From SHAN690 sp041391765 (GTDB lineage: Bacteria > Bacteroidota > Bacteroidia > Flavobacteriales_G > Salibacteraceae): a stretch of DNA of 64,000 bases. Shown here piece after piece: positions 36,981 through 45,695 of this stretch. The position numbers were made by a program, and so were the translations under genes. Location of the stretch: contig JAWKNJ010000025.1 in assembly GCA_041391765.1 (NCBI GenBank), positions 32,712 through 96,711 of the forward strand, given 5' to 3'. The notes under the pieces were generated by a model, which saw only the letters and a list, made by a program, of their open reading frames with translations, searched no databases and was not told the DNA's origin. How positions within the stretch are numbered: the stretch's first letter is position 1; every line of letters begins with the position of its first letter.

Positions 36981-38141
36981 TTATTCACCGATCAGCCCTA
37001 GCAGGTCGTCCGAAGAGGTGTGATCCCTCCCTTCCTCGTTGGCCAGCTCAATGGCTTCCCTTGCCAAGGCCTTGGCTTGCATGCGATCTCCGCTGCGGTA
37101 AATGAGCCACGCTTTGGTGTCAACGTATTGATACATTCTATGGACATCGATTGCCTTATCGATCCACGTAAGTGCCTTTTGAATCGTTTCAAGATCCGAA
37201 GAGTCAGACTCAGCGATATCCCAGCACACATCATTGAAGTGAAAAGGTTCACGACAATAATTATCTAAAAAGTTGACAGTCGCAGGCCAGGCTTCTTTGG
37301 GTTTGTGCCGTCTCAGCCAAAGCATTTCTAATTCAGCCAGAGCTGCTTTTTCGTAAGGCTCATCCAACACTCGGACAATGGTTTCCCGTATTTGTTGAAC
37401 CCCACCTTCGTCTTTAAACGAACCCTTCATAAGGTAGTAGAATTGAATTTGATGAATGAAAGGCTGCATGTCTTTTTCACCAAGAGAGTCGCGGTTGTTT
37501 GCAACAAATGCAAACACTTTTGAATCAAAGGGCACGCTTATGGTGGTAATCTGATCCCAGTTTTTCTTTTTCATCCAAACCCGACTGTCGGTCATTTCTT
37601 CATAGCGCTTGAAATCTTCGCGAATATTTTCACCGGCATCGCTCATGGCAGCCATGTATAGAAGCAACCACTCTGGGTCATCGCTATGCTCATCATATTT
37701 TTTCTTGAGCGCATAAACCTGAGTTTCTGCATTCATTGCATCCTTTCCTGTCTGGATGAACTTTTTGAACTCGCTGGATGCGCCCTGTGATCGGTGGACG
37801 ATTTCTCCGTTGGGGGCAAAATACAAGTAGGTTGGATAGGCGCGAATCTTATGCGTCTTGCTTAGGGCCACGCCATCGCTGTCATTTTCCATATCCAGCT
37901 TTACGTTGATGAAATGTTCGTTATAGAATGCTCCGACTTCTTTGAGCGGAAAGATCTCACGTTCCATCATTTTACATGGGCCGCACCAAATTGTGTAGCA
38001 ATCAACGAAGATGTATTTGTGCTCGGCTTTGGCTTGGGTGAGCACTTCGTCCCACGGCTTGTGGGAAAATTCGATGCCCTGTGCGTTCAGGTCAAGCGCA
38101 AGGACGATTACGGTAAAAGCGGCTAGGGCATTTCGTAGCAT
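36981..38141 (-). CDS. Exported thioredoxin-family protein with helical C-terminal region
   Basis: 386 residues with a signal peptide (about 1-20, ending LNAQG). Residues ~25-140 are a thioredoxin fold with active site WCGPC in YIFVDCYTIWCGPCKMMERE and cis-proline segment RAYPTYLYF. The C-terminal ~240 residues are helical and TPR-like (LAELEMLWLRRHKPKEAW, AWLIYRSGDRMQAKALAREA). Likely a periplasmic disulfide reductase or exchange factor; clients unknown. Single-gene unit. Confidence 0.88.
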   Translation of the reverse strand: MLRNALAAFTVIVLALDLNAQGIEFSHKPWDEVLTQAKAEHKYIFVDCYTIWCGPCKMMEREIFPLKEVGAFYNEHFINVKLDMENDSDGVALSKTHKIRAYPTYLYFAPNGEIVHRSQGASSEFKKFIQTGKDAMNAETQVYALKKKYDEHSDDPEWLLLYMAAMSDAGENIREDFKRYEEMTDSRVWMKKKNWDQITTISVPFDSKVFAFVANNRDSLGEKDMQPFIHQIQFYYLMKGSFKDEGGVQQIRETIVRVLDEPYEKAALAELEMLWLRRHKPKEAWPATVNFLDNYCREPFHFNDVCWDIAESDSSDLETIQKALTWIDKAIDVHRMYQYVDTKAWLIYRSGDRMQAKALAREAIELANEEGRDHTSSDDLLGLIGE

Positions 38142-38208
38142 GGTAGGTGGTGTCTGACAATATTAATCAATCAAGATCATTGAGATGGAATGGATCATTT
38201 CGACTCCG

Positions 38209-38262
38209 CTCAATCACCTTACCACCACATCGTCTAATCACCTCATTAATCACCTCATCATC
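38209..38262. repeat. TAATCACCTCAT-type low-complexity repeat between genes
   Basis: The bases CTCAATCACCTTACC, then TCTAATCACCTCAT and TAATCACCTCATCATC, are imperfect copies of one unit. A similar run occurs at 44058-44092 upstream of purC. The adjacent 38142-38257 gap holds no gene. Confidence 0.5.
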
Positions 38263-38863
38263 TTCCGTCCTTCCAATCCCAAAGCAAGTTGCAAACAAAT
38301 GTGCGGTAAGGTCTCCATTCTTCAGATTTGGCTAGCATTTGGGCTGTTTGCTGCTTTTTATTTCCCTGAAAATCGTACAGCCGAATCATTGCTTGGCGTA
38401 TACCAAGGTCGTCCACGGGAAAAACATCCTCTCGACCGAGTGAAAACATCAGGATCATCTCTGCCGTCCATCGTCCTACTCCCTTGATTTGACATAGAAA
38501 ATCCAACGCCTCATCATCTGTGAGGGTCTGGAGGTGAGCATCATTCAATTCATGCTCCATGACGAAGCGGGCAATGTTTTGCACATAGCTGGCCTTTTGG
38601 TAGCTGAGGCCGCTTTGTCGCATGACTTCCACATCCAATTTCAGGACTGCATCAGGTGTTAATTCTTCAGGGAATAGTTTTACAAAACGATCCCAAATCG
38701 TTGCTGCGGCCTTGGTGCTCAATTGTTGTCCTACGATGGATCGCAGCAATACACGATATACATTCGGTTCAATTCTGGGTGGGCGAGGGGCTGTGGATGC
38801 AATTAATGAACGCAACTGCTCATCCCGATTCAAATGCTCAAAGACCTGCTCGATGGACGTCAT
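38258..38863 (-). CDS. HhH-GPD DNA glycosylase (AlkA/3-methyladenine type)
   Basis: 201 residues. Removes alkylated bases from DNA in base-excision repair. The helix-hairpin-helix is LCQIKGVGRWTAEMIL (about 132-147), followed by the glycosylase segment FPVDDLGIRQAM, in which the second aspartate is the expected catalytic residue. SIVGQQLSTKAAATIW near residue 45 is the family's first conserved helix. The protein lacks the N-terminal domain of E. coli AlkA, as usual for the short bacterial forms. Its start overlaps the stop of the upstream HEAT-repeat gene by 4 bases, so they are co-transcribed. Confidence 0.93.
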   Translation of the reverse strand: MTSIEQVFEHLNRDEQLRSLIASTAPRPPRIEPNVYRVLLRSIVGQQLSTKAAATIWDRFVKLFPEELTPDAVLKLDVEVMRQSGLSYQKASYVQNIARFVMEHELNDAHLQTLTDDEALDFLCQIKGVGRWTAEMILMFSLGREDVFPVDDLGIRQAMIRLYDFQGNKKQQTAQMLAKSEEWRPYRTFVCNLLWDWKDGR

Positions 38864-39387
38864 TCATCCAACAGTTTGTCCAATAACACTTGGCGCAAGT
38901 TGCCTAGCAGAGCCGCTTTATCCGCTTGTTCGTTGATGGCTTTGTCGAGCTTTTTGATGTTTCCGCTGAGTAAATCATCGGAATAGTGCTCGGTGTTATC
39001 AACAATAGTCAATACTTCAACCGCGCACATGAAGTCGTCCTCCACAGCAATATTGATTAACAAATCCAGCTCAGCGCTGGCATCGAGACCGCTCTGCCAG
39101 ATGCAGGTCAATACGTGTGACCGAATACCTTTTAGTTGTTTGTCTCGGAGCGCAGCGATCAGCGGCTCTAGCGCATTGGGGTCCTTTAGGTTGTAGAGCG
39201 AATTTTGCAACAACAACTGTATTTCAGAACTCGGATCCTTTGCCAATAGATGAAGCATAGGAATGATGATCTCAGCCGAACCTTCATGAGGAACGCGCTT
39301 CAGCGCACCAATCACCTTGCGCTCATCCCTTGATCCCAGCTCCTCAATTAGCTTTTGAACTCGTTTGCTATTGTTCGTCTCACTCAT
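38860..39387 (-). CDS. HEAT-repeat protein
   Basis: 175 residues, no signal peptide. The sequence is built of helical pairs typical of HEAT repeats (IEELGSRDERKVIGALKRVP, PMLHLLAKDPSSEIQLLLQN, LEPLIAALRDKQLKGIRSHV). Probably a cytoplasmic protein-binding scaffold. It is translationally coupled to the downstream DNA glycosylase and lies 13 bases after the monooxygenase-like gene on the same strand, so the four genes 40466 to 38258 may form one operon. A link to repair is only suggested by position. Confidence 0.8.
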   Translation of the reverse strand: MSETNNSKRVQKLIEELGSRDERKVIGALKRVPHEGSAEIIIPMLHLLAKDPSSEIQLLLQNSLYNLKDPNALEPLIAALRDKQLKGIRSHVLTCIWQSGLDASAELDLLINIAVEDDFMCAVEVLTIVDNTEHYSDDLLSGNIKKLDKAINEQADKAALLGNLRQVLLDKLLDE

Positions 39388-39400
39388 CAGTCTTTCATCT

Positions 39401-39691
39401 TTAGTCTATTAGTCTTTCATCTAAACTCCAAGCCTCAGGCTTCCCATCAAACAATGTTTTCGTGTGTGACCAGGTTATTCGGAAAAAGTCCGATTTCCGA
39501 TACGCATTCAGCTGTTCTTCGTTCCCCCAAATGCTGTACGTCATCATGATGCAAGGGTTCTTTTTATCTTGCAACAACCGCACGTCTTTGCAGCCATCAA
39601 ATTGAAGAATGTGAGGTTTCGAGCGTTCGAAGGTGGCTTTGAACTCCTTGATGGCATCCTCTCGGAAAGTCATTTTTACTATCCTAACCAT
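39401..39691 (-). CDS. Antibiotic-biosynthesis-monooxygenase-like (ABM) domain protein
   Basis: 96 residues from the ATG at 39691, inside the end of the upstream SAM hydrolase gene (8-base overlap). Small alpha/beta ferredoxin-like fold: VRIVKMTFREDAIKEFKATF, then CKDVRLLQDKKNPCIMMTYS and WSHTKTLF. Members include haem-degrading and quinol monooxygenases, but this short form may be regulatory; no catalytic residue can be assigned. Cytoplasmic. Confidence 0.82.
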   Translation of the reverse strand: MVRIVKMTFREDAIKEFKATFERSKPHILQFDGCKDVRLLQDKKNPCIMMTYSIWGNEEQLNAYRKSDFFRITWSHTKTLFDGKPEAWSLDERLID

Positions 39692-40466
39692 CAAACGAAA
39701 TTATTATGGTTTCGCCTTTGTGCAGACCGAGCAAATTAGCTGCGTGGCCATGGTTGATAGCTATCTCCAGATAACCAGCCGAGTTAAACATCGCCAATCG
39801 ATCACCTTCAGAGGAGTCGCTGTAGCGTAGGTCGATGGCATCAATTTCGTAGCCCTTGTGAATAAACCCAATCAGGAATTCACGCCCCTTTCCTACAGAT
39901 TTAAACAATTCTCGAGTGATGTTGCTGATGGCGTTGCCGTAGTCATCCACATAGGTTACCATACCCTTGATGTAGCCTTCGCCAGTGACGGGTTGTATGA
40001 GTGTTCGTTTTTGGAATTCTTCCGTTCGTCTGCCAATCACTTCCAGCGTTCCTCCGCGAGCAAGGTGAAGCGCAGCAGGAACGTAAAGGTCGCGAGTAGG
40101 GAAGGTGAGGATGTCGGTGTCAATGTTCATCTGAATCTCCACCATCAGATCCGGGTGTTGATTGGCGATGAGGTTGAAAAATCCGTTGTCGGCACAAATC
40201 AGATACTGATCTCTGTAGCGAATTCCTAGGTGCCGGATGCTGTCAATGCTTTGCTCTCCAACACCCACCAAATGGATGGTGTCTTTTGGGAAATCCGACA
40301 GCACACTTTTGAGCATGAACGAAGCTTCAGCGATATTAAACTTATCAATTGAGTGACTGATGTCTATGATTTGGATATCAGGAAATTGAGATAGGATTTT
40401 CGCCTTTACCGTACTGAGGTAAAAATCATTCGTTCCGAGGTCGGTTGTGAGGGTGATGATGGGCAT
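39684..40466 (-). CDS. SAM hydrolase / hydroxide adenosyltransferase (DUF62)
   Basis: 260 residues. Cleaves S-adenosylmethionine to adenosine and methionine with hydroxide; the same family includes SAM chlorinases and fluorinases. Family features: N-terminal ITLTTDLGTNDFYLSTVKAK, the conserved Asp of TTDLG, a long first domain ending near AGGTLEVIGRR, and a small C-terminal barrel (GEGYIKGMVTYVDDYGNAIS). It starts 92 bases from phoH on the opposite strand; this SAM hydrolase next to phoH is a recurrent arrangement in Bacteroidota. Confidence 0.93.
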   Translation of the reverse strand: MPIITLTTDLGTNDFYLSTVKAKILSQFPDIQIIDISHSIDKFNIAEASFMLKSVLSDFPKDTIHLVGVGEQSIDSIRHLGIRYRDQYLICADNGFFNLIANQHPDLMVEIQMNIDTDILTFPTRDLYVPAALHLARGGTLEVIGRRTEEFQKRTLIQPVTGEGYIKGMVTYVDDYGNAISNITRELFKSVGKGREFLIGFIHKGYEIDAIDLRYSDSSEGDRLAMFNSAGYLEIAINHGHAANLLGLHKGETIIISFDG

Positions 40467-40558
40467 GAAATTGCCTTAGCGAAGCGCTGAAAAATTTATT
40501 CCTTTGTGAGGACGAAATTAGCAAAACCACCCACCTGTAAACGCAAAACACAGCCTGC

Positions 40559-41509
40559 TTGCAAGAAATTATAATTCAGTTTGAGGACATCCATCCGGTG
40601 GATATTTTAGGAGCAAACAACACAAACCTTCAAACAATCAGGAAACACTTTTCAGGGCTTAAGCTTATTGCGAGAGGTGATCAACTCAAGGTGCTGGGAC
40701 CGCAAGAAGAACTGATGGTGTTTGAGGCCAAGTGGAAGGAACTGGTCAATTTCCTGAACGAGTTTAACCGACTGAGCGAATCCGATGTGCGCAACCTGCT
40801 GCAATCGGATAATCCTGATATCAAGGCCGATAGTGGTGTGATTCTTTATGGAAACGGAGGCAAGGTGATCAAGGCACGCACCCCGAATCAGGTGAACATG
40901 GTAGAGGCAAGTGCTAAGGACGACATGGTATTTGCAATCGGTCCTGCAGGTACAGGTAAGACATACACTGCCGTGGCCTTGGCTGTGAAAGCGCTTCGAG
41001 ACAAGGAAGTGCAGCGCATCATTTTAACCAGACCCGCTGTAGAAGCAGGCGAGAGCCTGGGCTTCCTTCCCGGAGATTTGAAAGACAAGCTCGATCCCTA
41101 CTTGCGGCCGTTGTATGATGCCTTACTCGACATGCTGCCCTATGACAAGCTGGCCAAGTTCATGGAGCGCAGTGTGATTGAAATTGCTCCACTGGCATTC
41201 ATGCGCGGCCGAACGCTGAGCAACGCCTATGTGATTTTGGATGAAGCCCAAAACGCCAGTGAGAACCAAATGAAGATGTTCCTTACCCGCATGGGTCGCG
41301 GTTCCAAATTCATCATCACGGGCGATATGAGCCAAATCGACCTGCCAAAACACGTACGCAGCGGCTTGGTTCAGTCTGTTAACTTATTAAAGAAGGTGAA
41401 GGGAATCAGTATTATTGAGTTGGATAAGCGCGATGTGATCCGCCACCGATTGGTAGAAAACATCATTGAGCGCTATGAGCATCTCGAATCAAAACCGGAG
41501 AAGTCATGA
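40559..41509 (+). CDS. PhoH family ATPase
   Basis: 316 residues, TTG start. Walker A GPAGTGKTYTAVALA near residue 129 and Walker B YVILDEAQNA near 228; the first ~100 residues are the KH-like N-terminal region typical of PhoH. The family is linked to RNA metabolism and phosphate stress. The start is uncertain because TTG is followed by QEIIIQFED, but no better codon is present. The stop overlaps the next gene (ATGA), giving translational coupling. Confidence 0.94.
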   Translation: MQEIIIQFEDIHPVDILGANNTNLQTIRKHFSGLKLIARGDQLKVLGPQEELMVFEAKWKELVNFLNEFNRLSESDVRNLLQSDNPDIKADSGVILYGNGGKVIKARTPNQVNMVEASAKDDMVFAIGPAGTGKTYTAVALAVKALRDKEVQRIILTRPAVEAGESLGFLPGDLKDKLDPYLRPLYDALLDMLPYDKLAKFMERSVIEIAPLAFMRGRTLSNAYVILDEAQNASENQMKMFLTRMGRGSKFIITGDMSQIDLPKHVRSGLVQSVNLLKKVKGISIIELDKRDVIRHRLVENIIERYEHLESKPEKS

Positions 41510-41961
41510 AATACACACTACTGATCATTCTGAGTTTTTTTGCATCAACCGTATTCGCTCAGGAGTTGGATTTAAAGCAACACACCATTGAGCTGATCTC
41601 GGGATTGAGCCACATGTCAGGCGAAAAGGTGTCCATCGTTCCATCGCCAAATGAGGATAACAAAGATGAACATGGTAAACGGCCTACCGACATTCACGAA
41701 GTGATCATCGATACTAAAGAAAAACGGATAAAGATCATCTATCAAAAAACCGAAGAAGTGAGGTATGATGTAGGCTACACCTCAGCCTATCAAGGAGACA
41801 AAAGCCAGTCGGTGAAACTCAACCCTACGGAAACGATGTTCATGGTGAAAGACGAACACGTGAACATGATCACCCACGATAGTCAGACTAAAACCATGCA
41901 CGTGATCTTAAAGGATAGTCAGATCGAGTTGTTTGGACACTTACAGTTTAAGGAGGGGTAA
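41506..41961 (+). CDS. Small exported protein of unknown function
   Basis: 151 residues with a signal peptide (MKYTLLIILSFFASTVFAQ). The mature part has alternating strands (HEVIIDTKEKRIKIIYQKTE, VKLNPTETMFMVKDEHVNMI) and no cysteines. Not recognised. It is coupled to phoH by a 4-base overlap, which is odd given that one product is cytoplasmic and the other exported. Confidence 0.65.
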   Translation: MKYTLLIILSFFASTVFAQELDLKQHTIELISGLSHMSGEKVSIVPSPNEDNKDEHGKRPTDIHEVIIDTKEKRIKIIYQKTEEVRYDVGYTSAYQGDKSQSVKLNPTETMFMVKDEHVNMITHDSQTKTMHVILKDSQIELFGHLQFKEG

Positions 41962-42000
41962 GACATACTAGATAGCAGCGCATTGCACCATTTTTTAATT

Positions 42001-44046
42001 ATGAAGAATTTATCATTGGTCTGTTTGCTAATCGCATCAGCAGTTATGAACGCACAAACTTTTGAATGGGCGAAATCTTTTGGTGGAATTTACTCAAATG
42101 AAAGCAGGTCAGTTCATACCGATAAGTTAGGAAATGTTTACACCACTGGTGGCTTTTCGGGATCAGTGGACTTTGATCCTGGTGTAGGAATAAATAACCT
42201 CACATCAGCTGGGCTTACAGATGTCTTTGTTCATAAAATTGATCCGTCTGGTAATATTCTCTGGGTAAAGGCCTTCGGAGGATCTTATCATGACATGGGC
42301 CGTTCGATTAGTCTAGACGTGTCTGGAAATATATATACTACGGGTCATTTCAGTGGGACTGTTGATTTTGATCCAGGTTTAGGTATAACAAACCTCACCT
42401 CATCAGGTGCTGGTGATGTCTTTGTTCAGAAACTGGATGCATCGGGAAATTTTGTTTGGGCAAAGTCCTTTGGTGGGGTTTATAGTGATATTGGTAAATC
42501 GATTGCTGTTGATACGTTGGGAAATGTATACACAGCCGGAGGGTTTGATGGAACCGCAGACTTTGATCCCGGATTGGGAACAACCAACCTCACCTCATCA
42601 GGCTCTGCTGATGTTTTTGTTCAGAAACTGGATGCATCGGGAAATTTTATTTGGGCTAGAGCTTTTGGCGGAATTGACTATGATTATATCAGTTCTATCG
42701 ATCTGGATGCTTCTGGTAATGTTTATACAGTGGGCTTTTTTCAACTGACGGTTGATTTTGACCCTGGTGCTGGAACTGATAATCATACATCAGCTGGATT
42801 TCATGATGCATTTATTCAGAAACTAGATGGATCAGGAAATTTTGTTTGGGCGAAAACCTTTGGGAGTATTGATGAAGAGGTTGGCCAATCTATATGCATT
42901 GATATATCTGGAAATCTATACGTAACAGGTTATTTTGAGGGTATGGTGGATTTTGACCCGGGAATTGGAGTCCAAAACCGGACCTCATCTGGATTTTCGG
43001 ATATTTTTGTTCAGAAACTGGATTCGTCAGGAAATTTCATCTGGGTACAGTCCTTTGGGGGTACATCAAGGGATTATGCTACAGCTGTCGCAACAGATGA
43101 TTCAGGGAATATATACGCTACCGGCACCTTTTTGGGAACGGTGGACTTTGATCCAGGTGTAGGAACGACTAACCTCACTTCATCAGGACTGAATGACATT
43201 TTTGTTCAGAAACTAGATGGATCAGGAAATTTTGTTTGGGCACAAACGTTTGGGGGGGGTGATAATGAAAGCAGCTATTCTATTAGTCTGGACGGCTCTG
43301 GAAATGTATATACTACAGGGAGCTTTAACGGAACGGTAGATTTTGACCCTAGTCAAGGAATCGCTAATCTTACCTCCTTGGGCTCGACTGACATTTTTGT
43401 ACATAAAATTAGTCAGTGTGTGAATACGACATTTGAGGACGTGATTACCGCATGTGATATATACACGTGGATAGATGGAGCGACCTACACTGCCTCCAAC
43501 AATACAGCAACCCATACGTTGGTCAATGCATCAGGTTGTGATTCGGTAGTAACCCTGAATTTGACGATCAACTCGGTTTCAAACATTAGCACAGTAATCG
43601 TTGCTGATTCCATCATCGCCAATAATAGCAATGCTACTTATCGGTGGTTACGTTGCGATAGCGCCTATACGATAATGTCTAATGATACCAATCAATGGTT
43701 GATACCCGACTCAAATGGCTTTTATGCCGTTGAGTTAACCGAAAATGGATGTGTAGACACATCTGTATGTATAGAGATCACCACGGTAGGTATTGAAGAT
43801 ATAGATAATGGTCTGCGAGTTAATATTTACCCGAACCCTACAACGGGAGGCATTTTGGTTTCATTCGATCGAGAGCTATACAATGCGGAACTGCAGCTTA
43901 CAAACATTATCGGTGAAGCGGTTTTACACAAACATTATGATTCAATCACAAGTACCAGCTTAACATTGGCTGGATCCAGTGGAATTTATTTTTTGATCAT
44001 AAAAAGTCCTGAGGGACAGAGCACTTTTAAGTTAATAAAGAATTAA
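42001..44046 (+). CDS. T9SS-secreted protein with seven SBBP-type repeats
   Basis: 681 residues from the ATG at 42001 (signal MKNLSLVCLLIASAVMNAQ). Residues 21-475 consist of seven head-to-tail units of exactly 65 residues, each reading like FVWAKSFGGxxxD ... SGNVYTTGxFxGTVDFDPG then LTSSGxxDxFVQKLDASGN, the SBBP repeat pattern. A Cys module (CDIYTWIDGATYTASNNTAT) and an Ig-like segment follow, then a T9SS type A sorting domain (IYPNPTTGGILVSF). The regular DFDPG motif might bind calcium. It lies between phoH and purC, which are neighbours in many Bacteroidota. Confidence 0.9.
   Translation: MKNLSLVCLLIASAVMNAQTFEWAKSFGGIYSNESRSVHTDKLGNVYTTGGFSGSVDFDPGVGINNLTSAGLTDVFVHKIDPSGNILWVKAFGGSYHDMGRSISLDVSGNIYTTGHFSGTVDFDPGLGITNLTSSGAGDVFVQKLDASGNFVWAKSFGGVYSDIGKSIAVDTLGNVYTAGGFDGTADFDPGLGTTNLTSSGSADVFVQKLDASGNFIWARAFGGIDYDYISSIDLDASGNVYTVGFFQLTVDFDPGAGTDNHTSAGFHDAFIQKLDGSGNFVWAKTFGSIDEEVGQSICIDISGNLYVTGYFEGMVDFDPGIGVQNRTSSGFSDIFVQKLDSSGNFIWVQSFGGTSRDYATAVATDDSGNIYATGTFLGTVDFDPGVGTTNLTSSGLNDIFVQKLDGSGNFVWAQTFGGGDNESSYSISLDGSGNVYTTGSFNGTVDFDPSQGIANLTSLGSTDIFVHKISQCVNTTFEDVITACDIYTWIDGATYTASNNTATHTLVNASGCDSVVTLNLTINSVSNISTVIVADSIIANNSNATYRWLRCDSAYTIMSNDTNQWLIPDSNGFYAVELTENGCVDTSVCIEITTVGIEDIDNGLRVNIYPNPTTGGILVSFDRELYNAELQLTNIIGEAVLHKHYDSITSTSLTLAGSSGIYFLIIKSPEGQSTFKLIKN
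42061..43425 (+). repeat. Seven tandem 195-bp units in the SBBP-repeat gene
   Basis: The stretch beginning TTTGTTCAGAAACTGG (or close variants) recurs at 42226, 42421, 42616, 42811, 43006, 43201 and 43396, each exactly 195 bases apart. No unit has an insertion or deletion; several are nearly identical in bases, showing recent duplication or gene conversion. Confidence 0.95.
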
Positions 44047-44057
44047 CCTTTTCGCCT

Positions 44058-44092
44058 ATCATCTAATCGGCTCATCCCTAATTATCTCATCA
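44058..44092. repeat. TAATC-CTCAT repeat just before purC
   Basis: Contains CATCTAATCGGCTCAT and CTAATTATCTCATCATC, imperfect copies of the unit seen at 38209-38262. It ends a few bases before the purC ATG, so it forms the purC leader. Confidence 0.45.
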
Positions 44093-44095
44093 TCC

Positions 44096-45046
44096 ATGGA
44101 GTCACTCAAGGAAACAAACTTTCACTTTCCAAATCAACACAAGATGTATCGCGGCAAGGTCCGCGATGTGTACCACATAGGCGATTCACACTTGGTCATG
44201 GTAGCCAGTGATCGTATTTCGGCCTTCGATCACGTGCTTCCCAAGGGAATTCCTTACAAGGGTCAGGTGTTGAATCAGCTCGCTGCTCGTTTTCTGGACG
44301 CCACACGAGACATTGTTCCAAATTGGTTAGTAGCCGTGCCAGATCCAAATGTGAGCATCGGACTGAAGTGTGAGCCCATCAAGGTGGAAATGGTGATTCG
44401 TGGCTATTTGAGCGGCCACGCGTGGAGAGAATACAGTAGTGGAAAGCGTTTGATCTGCGGAGTAGAAATGCCTGATGGTATGCGTGAAAGCGATCCGTTC
44501 CCTCAGCCTATCATCACACCGGCAACGAAAGCCGATGAAGGCCATGACGAGGATATTAGTCGTGAAGACATTATTGCCAAGGGAATCGTAGCTGAGGATA
44601 TTTATGTGCAATTGGAAGACTATACCCGAAGAATTTTTCAGCGAGGGACGGAAATAGCTGCCAAGCAGAATTTGATTTTGGTAGACACTAAGTATGAATT
44701 CGGAATTGCTCCCAACGGCCAAATCACCCTCATCGATGAAATCCACACACCCGATTCGTCACGCTACTTCTACAAAGAAGGCTACGAAGAACGTCAGGAG
44801 CGAGGCGAGGCACAAAAGCAGTTAAGCAAAGAGTTTGTGCGTCAGTGGTTGATCGCAAACGGTTTTCAAGGACTGGAAGGACAGGTTATGCCAGTGATGC
44901 CGGATGAGTTTGTAGAGACGGTCACGAGCAGATATATTGAGCTTTACGAGAACATCACTGGTGAGAAATTCATACGAGCAGATACCACAAGGATTCAAAG
45001 TCGGGTGGAGGCCAACATCGGTCTTTGGCTTCAGGAGAACCTCTAG
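44096..45046 (+). CDS. purC: Phosphoribosylaminoimidazole-succinocarboxamide synthase
   Basis: Joins aspartate to CAIR with ATP to make SAICAR in purine synthesis. 316 residues, the length of the longer form found in Bacteroidota. Motifs: YRGKVRDVYHIGD at the start, VMVASDRISAFDHVLP near residue 41, EMVIRGYLSGHAWREY in the middle, ITPATKADEGHDEDIS, and ILVDTKYEFG and LIDEIHTPDSSRYF near residue 200. Cytoplasmic and complete. The leader consists of the TAATC-CTCAT repeat. Confidence 0.97.
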   Translation: MESLKETNFHFPNQHKMYRGKVRDVYHIGDSHLVMVASDRISAFDHVLPKGIPYKGQVLNQLAARFLDATRDIVPNWLVAVPDPNVSIGLKCEPIKVEMVIRGYLSGHAWREYSSGKRLICGVEMPDGMRESDPFPQPIITPATKADEGHDEDISREDIIAKGIVAEDIYVQLEDYTRRIFQRGTEIAAKQNLILVDTKYEFGIAPNGQITLIDEIHTPDSSRYFYKEGYEERQERGEAQKQLSKEFVRQWLIANGFQGLEGQVMPVMPDEFVETVTSRYIELYENITGEKFIRADTTRIQSRVEANIGLWLQENL

Positions 45047-45592
45047 TTACTGGTCGTCCTCGTCATCTCCTTCTTCGTAGTTTCCGCCACTGCCATCTTC
45101 TTGGATGTCATTGAAGTAGGTTTTCGTGTAGTCTTTGTCGAAGTAAAACTTCTTGCGCTTTTTGTTGTAGGCGATCAAGGCTGAAGGGTACTCGGATAGC
45201 GATTCGTCAAACTGATTGTCTTTCTTAGAGTCGATGTTGATGTCAAACTCGAACTCAAACCGATTCTTCACATCCTCCGGCAAATGCGTGTTTACAGAGA
45301 TTCTTTTGGTGTAATACCCTTTTTTAGAGAGTTGTATGGTGTAGATGTGGTTGTTTTCCAATCTAAACTTGAATTTTCCGTTCTTCTTGGTTTCGATGGA
45401 CTCAATCACCTCGTTGTCTTCCCATAATTCAAGGATCACATCTGCGATCTTTTCCTTGTCGCTGGTGATCAACCCTCGAATATCAAGCGCCTCAAAGGAC
45501 TCTGGTTTTTCCTTTTCGTTTTTCTGACACAGGCCGATTTGAGCATTGAAAATTGCTAGTAGAAGTAGTATTGATATTATCGCTTTCTGCAT
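45047..45592 (-). CDS. Exported protein with a carboxypeptidase-regulatory-like domain
   Basis: 181 residues; signal peptide ending IGLCQ. The central ~85 residues (LDIRGLITSDKEKIADVILE, FRLENNHIYTIQLSKKGYYT) form a transthyretin-like beta domain found in many Bacteroidota periplasmic proteins. The C-terminus is strongly acidic (EEGDDEDDQ). Function unknown. Convergent with purC with no gap between the stops. Confidence 0.75.
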   Translation of the reverse strand: MQKAIISILLLLAIFNAQIGLCQKNEKEKPESFEALDIRGLITSDKEKIADVILELWEDNEVIESIETKKNGKFKFRLENNHIYTIQLSKKGYYTKRISVNTHLPEDVKNRFEFEFDINIDSKKDNQFDESLSEYPSALIAYNKKRKKFYFDKDYTKTYFNDIQEDGSGGNYEEGDDEDDQ

Positions 45593-45695
45593 TGGCTGAG
45601 TATTTGCGATAGGGCAGGGCTAAATTCAGGAAAAAATCAATAGAAACATTACATCATCGATTTTCAGTACCCTGCTGGTCATCAGCTCGTTCTGG

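Noticed and set aside
42061..43425. Regular DNA repeats as a CRISPR array
   Set aside because: Units are 195 bp, coding in frame and without spacers; they are protein repeats.
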